64,000 nucleotides of DNA. It comes from Polynucleobacter paneuropaeus. GTDB taxonomy: Bacteria; Pseudomonadota; Gammaproteobacteria; Burkholderiales; Burkholderiaceae. A program made the position numbers and the translations under genes. Positions within the stretch are counted from its first letter, which is position 1; the number at the start of each line of letters is the position of its first letter. The stretch is from NCBI RefSeq assembly GCF_003261235.1, contig NZ_CP030085.1, positions 434,001-498,000 of the forward strand, in the 5' to 3' direction. Below, piece by piece: positions 34,740 through 43,326 of this stretch. The notes below the pieces were generated by a model. The model ran no database searches and had not been told where the DNA came from. It worked only from the letters and a program-made list of their open reading frames with translations.

Positions 34740-35344
34740 TCAGTACGCTCTTTGCTGTTGGGAATTAAAAAACCTGCATCGCGTAATAAACCACTGAGTG
34801 CAATCAAAGGTAAGCCAATGAGTGCAGTTGGGTCGTCGCTACGAATGTATTCCAAAAGGCTGATACCCATAGCTTCGGACTTGGCACTGCCGGCGCAGTC
34901 ATAAGGCTCTTCAGCATGTAAGTAAGCTTCGAGAACATCATCTTTGAGATTACGAAATTTCACTTCAGTCGGAATACAAACAGTTGTTCCTATATCCCCG
35001 CGCATTAAACACAAAGCAGTATGAAAGGTGACTATTGAGCCACGCATGAGTTGAAGTTGTGCGAGTGCGCGTTCAAAGTTGCCTGGCTTGCCGATAGCTG
35101 CTCCACACAGGTCAGCCACTTGATCTGATCCGATAACCCAAGCTTCTGGATTGAGTGAAGCAACAGCCGCAGCTTTTGCCTTAGCTAGGCGCAAAGCGAG
35201 GGTCTGAGTAGTTTCTCCAGCAAGCGGAGTTTCATCTACCTTGGGCGAGACCACCTCAAAAGGAATGCCAAGCCGCCCCAAAAGTTCCTTGCGGTAAACC
35301 GAAGTTGAGGCCAAGATCAACCTGGGATTTTTGAAATTGCTCAT
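34736..35344 (-). CDS. Maf-family nucleotide pyrophosphatase
   Basis: House-cleaning NTP pyrophosphatase acting on modified or non-canonical nucleotides. The 202-residue product has the Maf motif LASTSVYRKELLGRL, DETP, and the IGSDQVADLCG block of the YceF (m7GTP-specific) subgroup, which also fits its place beside yceD-rpmF-plsX. The start at 35344 has AAGGTAAG about 10 bp upstream; the frame reaches 35362 without support. Confidence 0.88.
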   Translation of the reverse strand: MSNFKNPRLILASTSVYRKELLGRLGIPFEVVSPKVDETPLAGETTQTLALRLAKAKAAAVASLNPEAWVIGSDQVADLCGAAIGKPGNFERALAQLQLMRGSIVTFHTALCLMRGDIGTTVCIPTEVKFRNLKDDVLEAYLHAEEPYDCAGSAKSEAMGISLLEYIRSDDPTALIGLPLIALSGLLRDAGFLIPNSKERTE

Positions 35345-35375
35345 ACTAAAACTTACCTTCATTTAGACTGATGTC

Positions 35376-35957
35376 ATGAATCGTAATCAAGTTTTACCTC
35401 AAGTGGTCTTATCAGGCGAACCTAGCTCCTTACGCAAGATCGATTTTTGTGCGCCCCAGACCTATCAAGGCAAAGGCTTCTTGCCTATCGAAGCCTTGCC
35501 CCGAGTGGCTGAGGAGGTCTCTGAAGTTGCCAAAGGCGACGGTTTTGACTGGACAATACAGAGTCACTTTACCCATTCGCCTGGCAGCGATCCCAACCCA
35601 ATTTTGGATCTCAGTCTCAATGGAGAGCTTCATCTGGTCTGCCAGCGCTGCCTCAAGCCTTTTCTTGCGCATCTGGCTGAAAACCGTCAATTTTTGCTGA
35701 TGGCAAGCGAAGCGGAGGCCGATGCCTATCCCATTGAGGATGATGAGCTAGAGCCCTTGGTAGCTAGTCAGCACTTCAATTTGCTTGAAACCATTGAGGA
35801 TGAAATCCTCCTTTCCTTGCCTTTAATCCCAAAACACCCTGATGGGGCTTGTTCAGCCCACCTGTCTTCTGTTGACGCCAATGAGACAGAACTTAGCCCC
35901 ACTGAAAAGCGAGAAAATCCCTTTAACATATTGAAAAATATGAAGAAAAGTTCCTAG
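35376..35957 (+). CDS. YceD/DUF177-family protein
   Basis: Conserved 193-residue protein with the Cys pair CQRC in LHLVCQRCLKPF. YceD is found immediately before rpmF across most bacteria and is linked to 23S rRNA accumulation in plants and bacteria. It is divergent from maf and 102 bp upstream of rpmF. Confidence 0.87.
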   Translation: MNRNQVLPQVVLSGEPSSLRKIDFCAPQTYQGKGFLPIEALPRVAEEVSEVAKGDGFDWTIQSHFTHSPGSDPNPILDLSLNGELHLVCQRCLKPFLAHLAENRQFLLMASEAEADAYPIEDDELEPLVASQHFNLLETIEDEILLSLPLIPKHPDGACSAHLSSVDANETELSPTEKRENPFNILKNMKKSS

Positions 35958-36027
35958 ATAGCACAGGCAGTTAGGGGGTGGGCTTGAGTCAAATTGCCAA
36001 TAAATCAAGCATTTAGGCGGTTTTCCA

Positions 36028-36036
36028 TGCTAGAAT
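36028..36036 (+). promoter_or_regulatory. Extended -10 promoter of rpmF
   Basis: TGCTAGAAT, an extended -10 (TGn before TAGAAT), 24 bp before the rpmF start. No good -35 is visible at 17 bp, consistent with an extended -10 promoter. The same TGCTAGAATA sequence precedes the rpsF operon. Confidence 0.5.
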
Positions 36037-36059
36037 ATCGCCTTGCTTAGGAGTTCAAT

Positions 36060-36239
36060 ATGGCCGTCCAACAGAATAAAAAATCACCTTCCAAACGTGG
36101 CATGCACCGTGCGCACGATTTCTTGTCCGCACCTGCTAAGGCTGTTGAAGCCACCACAGGCGAGGCGCATTTGCGTCACCACATTTCACCAAACGGCTAC
36201 TACCGTGGTCGCAAGGTTGTTAAAACCAAAAACGACTAA
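36060..36239 (+). CDS. rpmF: 50S ribosomal protein L32
   Basis: 59-residue L32, reading MAVQQNKKSPSKRGMHRAHD at its start and ending RKVVKTKND. AGGAG lies 5-6 bp before the ATG. It is short and lacks the four-Cys zinc site, as in most proteobacterial L32. It sits in the conserved yceD-rpmF-plsX order, ahead of a terminator. Confidence 0.96.
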   Translation: MAVQQNKKSPSKRGMHRAHDFLSAPAKAVEATTGEAHLRHHISPNGYYRGRKVVKTKND

Positions 36240-36260
36240 TTTTTAGTCTAATAAAGATCG

Positions 36261-36288
36261 AAGCGGCTCCCTAAAAAGCCGCTTTTTT
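36261..36288 (+). terminator. Rho-independent terminator between rpmF and plsX
   Basis: Stem AAGCGGCT / AGCCGCTT with an 8-nt loop, followed by TTTT and CT. It should end most rpmF messages and lower the fatty-acid genes relative to L32. Confidence 0.85.
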
Positions 36289-36323
36289 CTTGAACATACC
36301 CAATTGCAGTATTCAATCAGCTT

Positions 36324-37337
36324 ATGAGTGTCACTCTCGCTATTGATGCCATGGGCGGAGACCATGGGGTCATTGTTACCGTTCCTGCTTGCTGCGACTT
36401 TCTAGAAAAACACCCTGATGTCAGAATCTCATTAGTCGGAGATCCTGAAAAACTTAAGCTCGCCCTAAAGCCATACTCCAAAACACTGATCGAGCAGATT
36501 CAAATTATTCCTGCAAGTGAGATCGTCTTGATGGATGATCCGATTGAGGTCGCCTTGCGTCGTAAAAAAGATTCTTCGATGCGCGTGGCAATCGAGCAGG
36601 TGAAGGAGGGCTTGGCAGACGCTGTAATTTCTTCTGGGAACACCGGTGCTTTGATGGCGATCTCTCGTTATGTTCTTAAAACGCTCGATGGAGTTGACCG
36701 TCCCGCTATCGCCACTGCAATCCCTAATGAGTTAGGGCGCGGAACGACGATGCTAGATTTAGGTGCTAATGCAGACTGTGAGCCGATGCATTTATTGCAG
36801 TTCGCTCAAATGGCGAGTGTGATGGTTCAAGTAGTTGATGGTAAAGATCGCCCTTCAATTGGGTTACTCAATATTGGTGAAGAGGTGATTAAGGGTAATG
36901 AGGTGGTTAAGCAAACCGCTGAACTCTTGCGTGCAAGCAAACTCAATTTCTATGGCAACGTTGAAGGCAATGACATCTTTAAAGGCACAACCGATATCGT
37001 GGTTTGTGATGGCTTTGTTGGTAATGTGGTTCTCAAAGCGAGTGAAGGCTTAGCTAAGATGATGAGCGGCTTGATTCGGGAAGAATTTAATCGTTCATTG
37101 ATGACCAAGATTATGGCAACCTTTGCCATGGTGCCTTTATTGAGGGTACGTAAGCGGGTAGATCATCGTCGCTATAACGGTGCTGTATTGTTAGGTCTTC
37201 GGGGCTGCGTCATTAAAAGTCATGGCTCCGCTGATCGTTTTGCTTTTGGTTGTGCTTTGGATCGCGCCTATGAGGCGGCTAAGAACAAAATGGTGGAGCG
37301 TATCGCACAAGATTTTGTCGTGGAGACTAAGGCATGA
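36324..37337 (+). CDS. plsX: Phosphate acyltransferase PlsX
   Basis: Converts acyl-ACP to acyl-phosphate for glycerolipid synthesis. The 337-residue protein has the family start TLAIDAMGGDHG, SSGNTGALMAISR, DLGANADC and GFVGNVVLKASEG. Its stop overlaps fabH by 4 bp, linking phospholipid synthesis to fatty-acid initiation. Confidence 0.96.
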   Translation: MSVTLAIDAMGGDHGVIVTVPACCDFLEKHPDVRISLVGDPEKLKLALKPYSKTLIEQIQIIPASEIVLMDDPIEVALRRKKDSSMRVAIEQVKEGLADAVISSGNTGALMAISRYVLKTLDGVDRPAIATAIPNELGRGTTMLDLGANADCEPMHLLQFAQMASVMVQVVDGKDRPSIGLLNIGEEVIKGNEVVKQTAELLRASKLNFYGNVEGNDIFKGTTDIVVCDGFVGNVVLKASEGLAKMMSGLIREEFNRSLMTKIMATFAMVPLLRVRKRVDHRRYNGAVLLGLRGCVIKSHGSADRFAFGCALDRAYEAAKNKMVERIAQDFVVETKA

Positions 37338-38320
37338 GTATCTATTCTCGGGTAGCAGGCACTGGCAGTTATCTGCCAGAGCAACGCCTGACTAATCAAG
37401 ATCTGGTCGAGCGCCTAGCAAAGAGTGGTGTAGAAACAAGTGATGAATGGATTTTTAGTCGTAGCGGAATTTCTGCACGTCACTTCGCTGCGAAAAATGA
37501 GCTGACTAGCGATCTCGCACTCAAAGCAGCTCAGGCTGCTTTAGCTAGTGCTAGCGCTTCTGCCGATGAAATCGATCTTATTATTCTGGCTACATCTACT
37601 CCCGATCACTTGGGTGGATTCCCAAGCACAGCTTGTGTAGTACAAGATAAGCTTGGCGCACATAATCAATGCGCTGCATTCGACGTGCAAGCAGTTTGTG
37701 CTGGCTTTTCATACGCTCTAGCGATTGCTGATGCATTCATTCGAACAGGCACTTACAAAAAAGTTTTAGTGATCGGCGCAGAAACCTTCTCACGTATTTT
37801 AGATTTTCAAGATCGGACAACCTGTGTCCTCTTCGGAGATGGTGCAGGTGCAGTAGTGCTTGAAGCTTCAACAACTCCCGGAATCTTATCGAGTGCTTTG
37901 CATGCTGATGGCAGTCAACGCGACATTCTATGTGTACCAGGCAGAGCAGCTCACGGCGGCGTTGAAGGCTCAGCTTTTATGACCATGGATGGTCAGGCTG
38001 TGTTTAAGTTAGCCGTCAAGGTGCTTGAGCAAGTTGCTCATGAAGCGATTGAAAAAGCGGGTCTCAAGTCAGAGCAGATCGATTGGTTAGTGCCACATCA
38101 AGCCAATATCCGGATTATGGAAGGCACGGCTCGCAAGATGGGCATGTCGATGGATAAAGTGATTGTGACCGTGCACGAGCATGGCAACACTTCAGCAGCT
38201 TCTATTCCGCTCGCATTAGATGCGGGTGTCCGTTCTGGTCAAATACAGCGTGGCCAACATCTTTTATTAGAGGGTGTGGGTGGGGGTTTTGCTTGGGGCG
38301 CGGTTGTTCTTAAATACTAA
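37334..38320 (+). CDS. fabH: 3-oxoacyl-ACP synthase III
   Basis: Condenses acetyl-CoA with malonyl-ACP to start fatty-acid synthesis. The 328-residue protein has the triad Cys in DVQAVCAGFSYAL, His in VPHQANIRIM and Asn in HGNTSAASIP. N-terminal GTGSYLPEQRLTN is typical. Confidence 0.97.
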   Translation: MSIYSRVAGTGSYLPEQRLTNQDLVERLAKSGVETSDEWIFSRSGISARHFAAKNELTSDLALKAAQAALASASASADEIDLIILATSTPDHLGGFPSTACVVQDKLGAHNQCAAFDVQAVCAGFSYALAIADAFIRTGTYKKVLVIGAETFSRILDFQDRTTCVLFGDGAGAVVLEASTTPGILSSALHADGSQRDILCVPGRAAHGGVEGSAFMTMDGQAVFKLAVKVLEQVAHEAIEKAGLKSEQIDWLVPHQANIRIMEGTARKMGMSMDKVIVTVHEHGNTSAASIPLALDAGVRSGQIQRGQHLLLEGVGGGFAWGAVVLKY

Positions 38321-38354
38321 ATAACTACTTAATTTCAATACAACTATTCATCAC

Positions 38355-39290
38355 ATGACTTTTGCATTTATTTTTCCTGGTCAAGGCTCGCAATCAGTAG
38401 GCATGTTGAACACCATCGCACATCGTGCAGAAGTTAAAGCCATCCTGCAAGAAGCTTCTGATGCGCTCAATGAGGATATAGCGAAACTGATTGCTGAGGG
38501 CCCTGCTGAGACCTTGTCTTTAACTACCAATACTCAACCCGTCATGTTGACCGCAGGAGTTGCTTTCTACCGCGCTTGGTTGGCAGATGGCGGCACTGCA
38601 CCCGCCATGATGGCTGGCCATAGCTTGGGTGAGTACTCTGCATTGGTTGCGGCAGGGGTCATTGCATTTGAAGATGCCGTGCCCTTAGTGCGTTTCCGAG
38701 CCGAGGCTATGCAGACTGCTGTGCCGGTGGGTACTGGTGGTATGGCAGCGATTTTGGGTTTAGATGATGAGATCGTGAAGCGGGTTTGTGATGAAGCTAG
38801 TAAAGCCTCTGGTCAAATAGTAGAAGCAGTCAATTTCAATGCCCCTGGTCAAGTGGTGATAGCAGGTTCAAGCGATGCAGTCACTAAGGCTTGCGAGCTG
38901 TTAAAAGCAGCCGGTGCTAAGCGTGCTTTGCCATTACCTGTCTCTGCACCGTTTCATTCTTCACTCTTGCAGCCTGCCTCAGAAAAATTACAGGACTACT
39001 TAAGTAGCGTTGTTTTCAATATCCCAAGCATCTCCGTTTTGAATAACGTAGATGTGCAAGTCTTGAACGATCCTGCTGCGATTAAAAATGCTTTGGTCCG
39101 TCAAGCTGCCAAACCGGTACGCTGGCATGAAACCATTAATGCGATGGCAAACCATGGTGTCACCCAAGTCATTGAATGTGGCCCTGGCAAAGTGCTAGCG
39201 GGTTTAGCAAAACGGATTAATGATCAAGTCACAGGCTTAGCAGTCTTCGATGAGGCTAGTCTTCAAGAAGTATTGCAGGGTGTGAAATAA
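38355..39290 (+). CDS. fabD: Malonyl-CoA:ACP transacylase
   Basis: Loads malonyl groups onto ACP. The 311-residue protein starts TFAFIFPGQGSQSVGM, has the nucleophile in GHSLGEYSALVAAG and the catalytic His in SAPFHSSLL. It sits between fabH and fabG. Confidence 0.97.
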   Translation: MTFAFIFPGQGSQSVGMLNTIAHRAEVKAILQEASDALNEDIAKLIAEGPAETLSLTTNTQPVMLTAGVAFYRAWLADGGTAPAMMAGHSLGEYSALVAAGVIAFEDAVPLVRFRAEAMQTAVPVGTGGMAAILGLDDEIVKRVCDEASKASGQIVEAVNFNAPGQVVIAGSSDAVTKACELLKAAGAKRALPLPVSAPFHSSLLQPASEKLQDYLSSVVFNIPSISVLNNVDVQVLNDPAAIKNALVRQAAKPVRWHETINAMANHGVTQVIECGPGKVLAGLAKRINDQVTGLAVFDEASLQEVLQGVK

Positions 39291-39328
39291 ATCCCCAGTA
39301 GACTATCGCTTACGGAATAGAAAAGAAT

Positions 39329-40072
39329 ATGAACCTCGATCTCAACGGAAAAATTGCATTAGTTACTGGCGCCTCGCGTGGTATTGGTCAGGCAATTGCT
39401 GATGAGTTAATGAAGTGTGGCGCAAAGGTGATCGGTACAGCTACTACAGAGGCCGGCGCTAAAGCGATCGATGAGCGCTTGAAGGGTAATGGTGGCAAGG
39501 GCTTGGCGCTCAATGTCACTGACCCAAAGGCTTGTGAAGACATTATCAATTTGCTTGTTAAAGACTTCGGTGGAATCGATGTTTTAGTTAATAATGCCGG
39601 CATCACCAAAGATCAATTGGCGATGCGCATGAAGTCTGATGAATGGGCGGACGTGATTGATACAAATCTGAGCGCAGTCTTCAGGTTGTCGCAAGCAGTT
39701 TTACGCCCTATGATGAAAGCCCGCGCTGGCCGCATTATTAACATCACCTCGATTGTGGGACATATGGGTAATCCTGGGCAGGCGAACTACGCGGCTGCTA
39801 AAGCAGGGGTCTCTGGAATGACTCGGGCGCTTGCTAGAGAAATTGGCAGTCGTAACATTACGGTCAATTGTGTGGCGCCCGGCTTTATCGATACCGATAT
39901 GACTCGTGCCTTGAGTGAAGAGCAACAAAATGCGCTCAAAGCCAATATTCCTTTAGCCCGTTTGGGCACTCCGGAGGATGTAGCCCAAGCTGTGGCGTTT
40001 CTGGCCTCTCCAGCCGCTGGATATATCACCGGAAATACGCTACATGTCAATGGCGGGCTCTATTTGGCTTGA
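39329..40072 (+). CDS. fabG: 3-oxoacyl-ACP reductase
   Basis: NADPH-dependent short-chain reductase of the elongation cycle. The 247-residue protein has the cofactor motif TGASRGIG, NNAG, the catalytic Ser in NITSIVGHMGNPGQANY with Tyr and Lys in YAAAK, and the C-terminal HVNGGLYLA. Confidence 0.97.
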   Translation: MNLDLNGKIALVTGASRGIGQAIADELMKCGAKVIGTATTEAGAKAIDERLKGNGGKGLALNVTDPKACEDIINLLVKDFGGIDVLVNNAGITKDQLAMRMKSDEWADVIDTNLSAVFRLSQAVLRPMMKARAGRIINITSIVGHMGNPGQANYAAAKAGVSGMTRALAREIGSRNITVNCVAPGFIDTDMTRALSEEQQNALKANIPLARLGTPEDVAQAVAFLASPAAGYITGNTLHVNGGLYLA

Positions 40073-40110
40073 TCTCGCTAAGCTATGGATTTCATTGGGT
40101 TTTAGCGGAT

Positions 40111-40139
40111 TTGCTGATTTATTCCAGCAAGCTGATAAA
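40111..40139 (+). promoter_or_regulatory. Possible acpP promoter
   Basis: TTGCTG, 17 bp, then GATAAA (overlapping TAAAAT), 38 bp before acpP. Each box is a partial match only. A separate acpP promoter would fit the very high ACP level needed. Confidence 0.3.
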
Positions 40140-40177
40140 ATCCTCAAATCGTTTTTTTACAACCCTTGGGGGACTTA

Positions 40178-40417
40178 ATGGATAACATCGAACAACGCGT
40201 TAAGAAAATCGTCGCTGAGCAATTGGGCGTCGCTGAAGGAGACATCAAGAATGAGTCTTCTTTTGTGAATGACCTGGGCGCTGACTCTCTTGACACTGTT
40301 GAGTTAGTAATGGCTTTGGAAGATGAATTCGGTATCGAAATTCCTGATGAGGAAGCCGAAAAAATCACCACCGTTCAGCTCGCGATCGATTTCGCTAAAT
40401 CTAAAGCTCAGGGTTAA
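40178..40417 (+). CDS. acpP: Acyl carrier protein
   Basis: 79-residue acidic carrier with the phosphopantetheine Ser at position 37 in LGADSLDTVELV. The ATG at 40178 has GGGGGAC 5 bp upstream; the frame opens four codons earlier. The holo form is made by AcpS, encoded 9 kb downstream. Confidence 0.97.
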   Translation: MDNIEQRVKKIVAEQLGVAEGDIKNESSFVNDLGADSLDTVELVMALEDEFGIEIPDEEAEKITTVQLAIDFAKSKAQG

Positions 40418-40438
40418 TTCCCGAGCTTAGGACTTTTC

Positions 40439-41686
40439 GTGTCAGCATCAAATGGCCGACGCCGGGTAGTAGTCACCGGCTTAGGCCTCATTTCACCTGT
40501 CGGCAATTCAGTCGATGTAGCTTGGTCCAATTTGCTTGCGGGCAGATCAGGCATTGCGACCATCACCAAATTTGATCATGCAGCTCTAGGCGTTCATTTC
40601 GCTGGAGAGGTCAAAGACTTCAATGTAGAAGAGTATGTGTCTGCCAAAGAGGCGCGCCATATGGATACCTTTATCCATTACGGCATTGCTGCTGGTTCCC
40701 AAGCGATTCGTGACAGCGGTCTGGAGATCAATGATGTTAATGCCGAGAGAGTCGGCGTGATGGTTGGTTCCGGTATTGGTGGTTTGCCGCTGATCGAAGA
40801 GACTGATGCGGAGTATCTGTCCCGTGGTCCTCGTCGCATCTCCCCTTTCTTTGTGCCAGGTTCGATCATCAATATGATCTCTGGCCATCTCAGTATTTTG
40901 TTTGGGCTGAAGGGCCCTAACGTTGCCGCAGTGACTGCCTGTACAACGGGTCTGCATAGCATTGGTTTAGCGGCTCGCTTAATTCAGTATGGCGATGCGG
41001 ATGTCATGGTTGCTGGTGGTGCAGAGTCTACGATTTCACCATTAGGTGTTGGCGGTTTTGCTGCTGCACGTGCACTCTCGACACGCAATGATGATCCCGC
41101 TACCGCTTCTCGCCCCTGGGATAAAGACCGTGATGGTTTTGTATTGGGAGAGGGCGCTGGTGTTGTTGTTCTTGAAGAATATGAGCATGCTAAAGCCCGT
41201 GGCGCCAAGATTTATTGTGAACTCGTTGGCTTTGGCATGAGTGGCGATGCTTATCATATGACTGCACCTAATATGGACGGCCCACGCCGCTGTATGGTGA
41301 ATGCGATTCGTGATGCAGGTTTGAACAATGATCAAATTCAGTATCTCAATGCCCACGGTACTTCTACACCTTTGGGCGATAAGAATGAAACCGAAGCAAT
41401 CAAAGCCGCTTTGGGTGATCATGCTAAGAAGGCTGTGATTAACTCGACTAAGTCAATGACAGGTCATCTCTTGGGCGGTGCTGGTGGCTTAGAGTCCGTC
41501 TTTACGATTCTGGCTTTGCATCATCAAAAATCACCACCCACTATCAATATCTTTAATCAAGATCCCGAATGTGATTTGGACTACTGCGCCAATACAGCCC
41601 GAGATATGAAGATTGATTACGCCCTTAAAAACAATTTTGGCTTTGGGGGTACTAACGGCTCACTGGTTTTTGGCAAAATAAACTAA
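40439..41686 (+). CDS. fabF: 3-oxoacyl-ACP synthase II
   Basis: Elongating condensing enzyme. The 415-residue protein has the catalytic Cys in TACTTGLHSIG, the two His residues in NAHGTSTPLGD and TGHLLGGAG, and the terminal NNFGFGGTNGSLVF. The start is a GTG (GTGTCAGCA), since VVVTGLGLISPVG lies close behind it. Confidence 0.97.
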   Translation: MSASNGRRRVVVTGLGLISPVGNSVDVAWSNLLAGRSGIATITKFDHAALGVHFAGEVKDFNVEEYVSAKEARHMDTFIHYGIAAGSQAIRDSGLEINDVNAERVGVMVGSGIGGLPLIEETDAEYLSRGPRRISPFFVPGSIINMISGHLSILFGLKGPNVAAVTACTTGLHSIGLAARLIQYGDADVMVAGGAESTISPLGVGGFAAARALSTRNDDPATASRPWDKDRDGFVLGEGAGVVVLEEYEHAKARGAKIYCELVGFGMSGDAYHMTAPNMDGPRRCMVNAIRDAGLNNDQIQYLNAHGTSTPLGDKNETEAIKAALGDHAKKAVINSTKSMTGHLLGGAGGLESVFTILALHHQKSPPTINIFNQDPECDLDYCANTARDMKIDYALKNNFGFGGTNGSLVFGKIN

Positions 41687-41735
41687 TATTCAATTCATAT
41701 TGGCTTCATTTGCATTAACTCGGTAAGTTTAGGGC

Positions 41736-43190
41736 ATGATGAAAAAGTTTCTGATCGTACTTCTGGTTGCTCTTGCTATAGGGCAAGTATTTGTTTCGCC
41801 TACTGCGTTTGCGCAAAACCCCCGGGTTACTATTCCTGACTTTGCCGACTTAGTCGAGCGTGCTAGTCCTGCAGTTGTGAATATTCGGACAACAGAAAAT
41901 GTCGTTATTCAACAAGCCCAGGGCGGTATTCCAGGCATGCCTGAAGATCAGGCTGAATTCTTCCGTCGTTTCTTTGGTGTGCCTATTCCCGGTATACCAA
42001 ATACCCCAAAACCCCAACAACCTAACTCCGGTAAGCCTCAAGAATCTGAGCGAGGTGTTGGATCGGGTTTCATCATTGATGCGAATGGCTTGATTCTGAC
42101 AAATGCCCATGTGGTTGAAGGCGCAACAACCATCTATGTGACTCTCACAGATAAACGCGAATTCAAGGCCAAATTATTAGGCATGGATAAACGTACCGAT
42201 GTTGCTGTGGTTCGAATCGATGCGCATGATTTACCGAAGCTTCCTTTGGGTGACTCTTCAAAGGTGCGTGTAGGCGAGTGGGTCTTGGCAATTGGTTCGC
42301 CATTTGGTTTAGAGAACACTGTAACAGCGGGTATTGTTTCCGCGAAGAGTCGAGATACTGGTGATTACTTGCCTTTTATTCAAACAGACGTCGCAGTCAA
42401 TCCTGGTAATTCAGGAGGGCCTTTGTTGAACACTGCGGGCCAAGTCATCGGAATCAATTCTCAAATCTTTAGTCGCTCCGGTGGATACATGGGAATCTCT
42501 TTTGCGATTCCAATTGATGAGGCGATGCGCGTTGCTGATCAGTTGCGGACCAATGGCAAATTGGTTCGAGGCCGGATTGGTGTTGCTTTAGGCGATATGA
42601 CCAAAGAAGTGGCTGAGAGTTTGGGTCTCGGTAAACCTCGTGGTGCGTATGTGCGTAATGTTGAAGCTGGTGGCCCTGCCGCGGCTGGTGGCATGGAGGC
42701 AGGCGATGTCATATTGAGTTTCAATGGCCGTGATATTAATAAAGCAACGGATTTACCGAGAGTGGTAGGTGATACACGGCCCGGAACTGTAGCGATTGTC
42801 CAGATCTGGCGGAAGGGTGCTTCACGCGATTTGAGTATTACAGTATCCGATACTGAAAATAACTCGAGTGTCGCTAAGAGATCAGATAGTCCAGCTAATA
42901 ATTCTGGAGCTACTAATAATGCTTTTGGGGTTGCCGTAACCGAGCTATCCGACACCAAGAAGAAGGACATGGGGCTGAGATCGGGGGTTGAGGTGACCGG
43001 CCTAGCTGATGGCCCCTTGGCGCGCGCGGGTATTCGACCTGGAGACATCATTGTGAGGGTTGCTGATACTGACGTCTCAGGGGTAAAACAGTTCGAATCC
43101 CTGGTCAAAGGACTTGATTCTAATAGGGCTGTGCCAGTTTTTGTCCGTCGAGGCGATAGCACCCTAGTGATCCCTGTAAGGCCAAAATAA
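41736..43190 (+). CDS. Do-family periplasmic serine protease (MucD/DegQ-like)
   Basis: Periplasmic protease-chaperone for misfolded envelope proteins. The 484-residue protein has a signal peptide (LIVLLVALAIGQVFVSPTAFA), catalytic His in LTNAHVVEG, Asp in RTDVAVVRI, Ser in NPGNSGGPLLN, and two PDZ domains (about residues 285-375 and 395-480). In many betaproteobacteria, as I recall, the gene here is mucD and is preceded by rpoE, rseA and rseB; those three are missing, and fabF is the direct neighbour. Confidence 0.94.
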   Translation: MMKKFLIVLLVALAIGQVFVSPTAFAQNPRVTIPDFADLVERASPAVVNIRTTENVVIQQAQGGIPGMPEDQAEFFRRFFGVPIPGIPNTPKPQQPNSGKPQESERGVGSGFIIDANGLILTNAHVVEGATTIYVTLTDKREFKAKLLGMDKRTDVAVVRIDAHDLPKLPLGDSSKVRVGEWVLAIGSPFGLENTVTAGIVSAKSRDTGDYLPFIQTDVAVNPGNSGGPLLNTAGQVIGINSQIFSRSGGYMGISFAIPIDEAMRVADQLRTNGKLVRGRIGVALGDMTKEVAESLGLGKPRGAYVRNVEAGGPAAAGGMEAGDVILSFNGRDINKATDLPRVVGDTRPGTVAIVQIWRKGASRDLSITVSDTENNSSVAKRSDSPANNSGATNNAFGVAVTELSDTKKKDMGLRSGVEVTGLADGPLARAGIRPGDIIVRVADTDVSGVKQFESLVKGLDSNRAVPVFVRRGDSTLVIPVRPK

Positions 43191-43196
43191 GGCCTT
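43178..43196 (+). terminator. Weak hairpin at the end of the Do protease gene
   Basis: AAGGCC / GGCCTT around a 7-nt loop that contains the TAA stop, then TCTC. The T tract is poor, so it would be at best a partial terminator before lepA. Confidence 0.35.
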
Positions 43197-43326
43197 TCTC
43201 ACCCCTAAATCGGCCTTGGAGCTGGGTTTAGGTTCACCCATTACAATTCCCATAAGACGACTTTTTGCAGCGCATCATAGTGGTGTGTTCTGATAAGGCG
43301 TTTTTTGAAGGACCTTACAAGACGCC

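Noticed and set aside
42539..43162. 207-codon reverse-strand frame
   Set aside because: Fully antisense to the PDZ domains of the Do protease, with Ser/Thr/Pro-rich composition typical of antisense frames.
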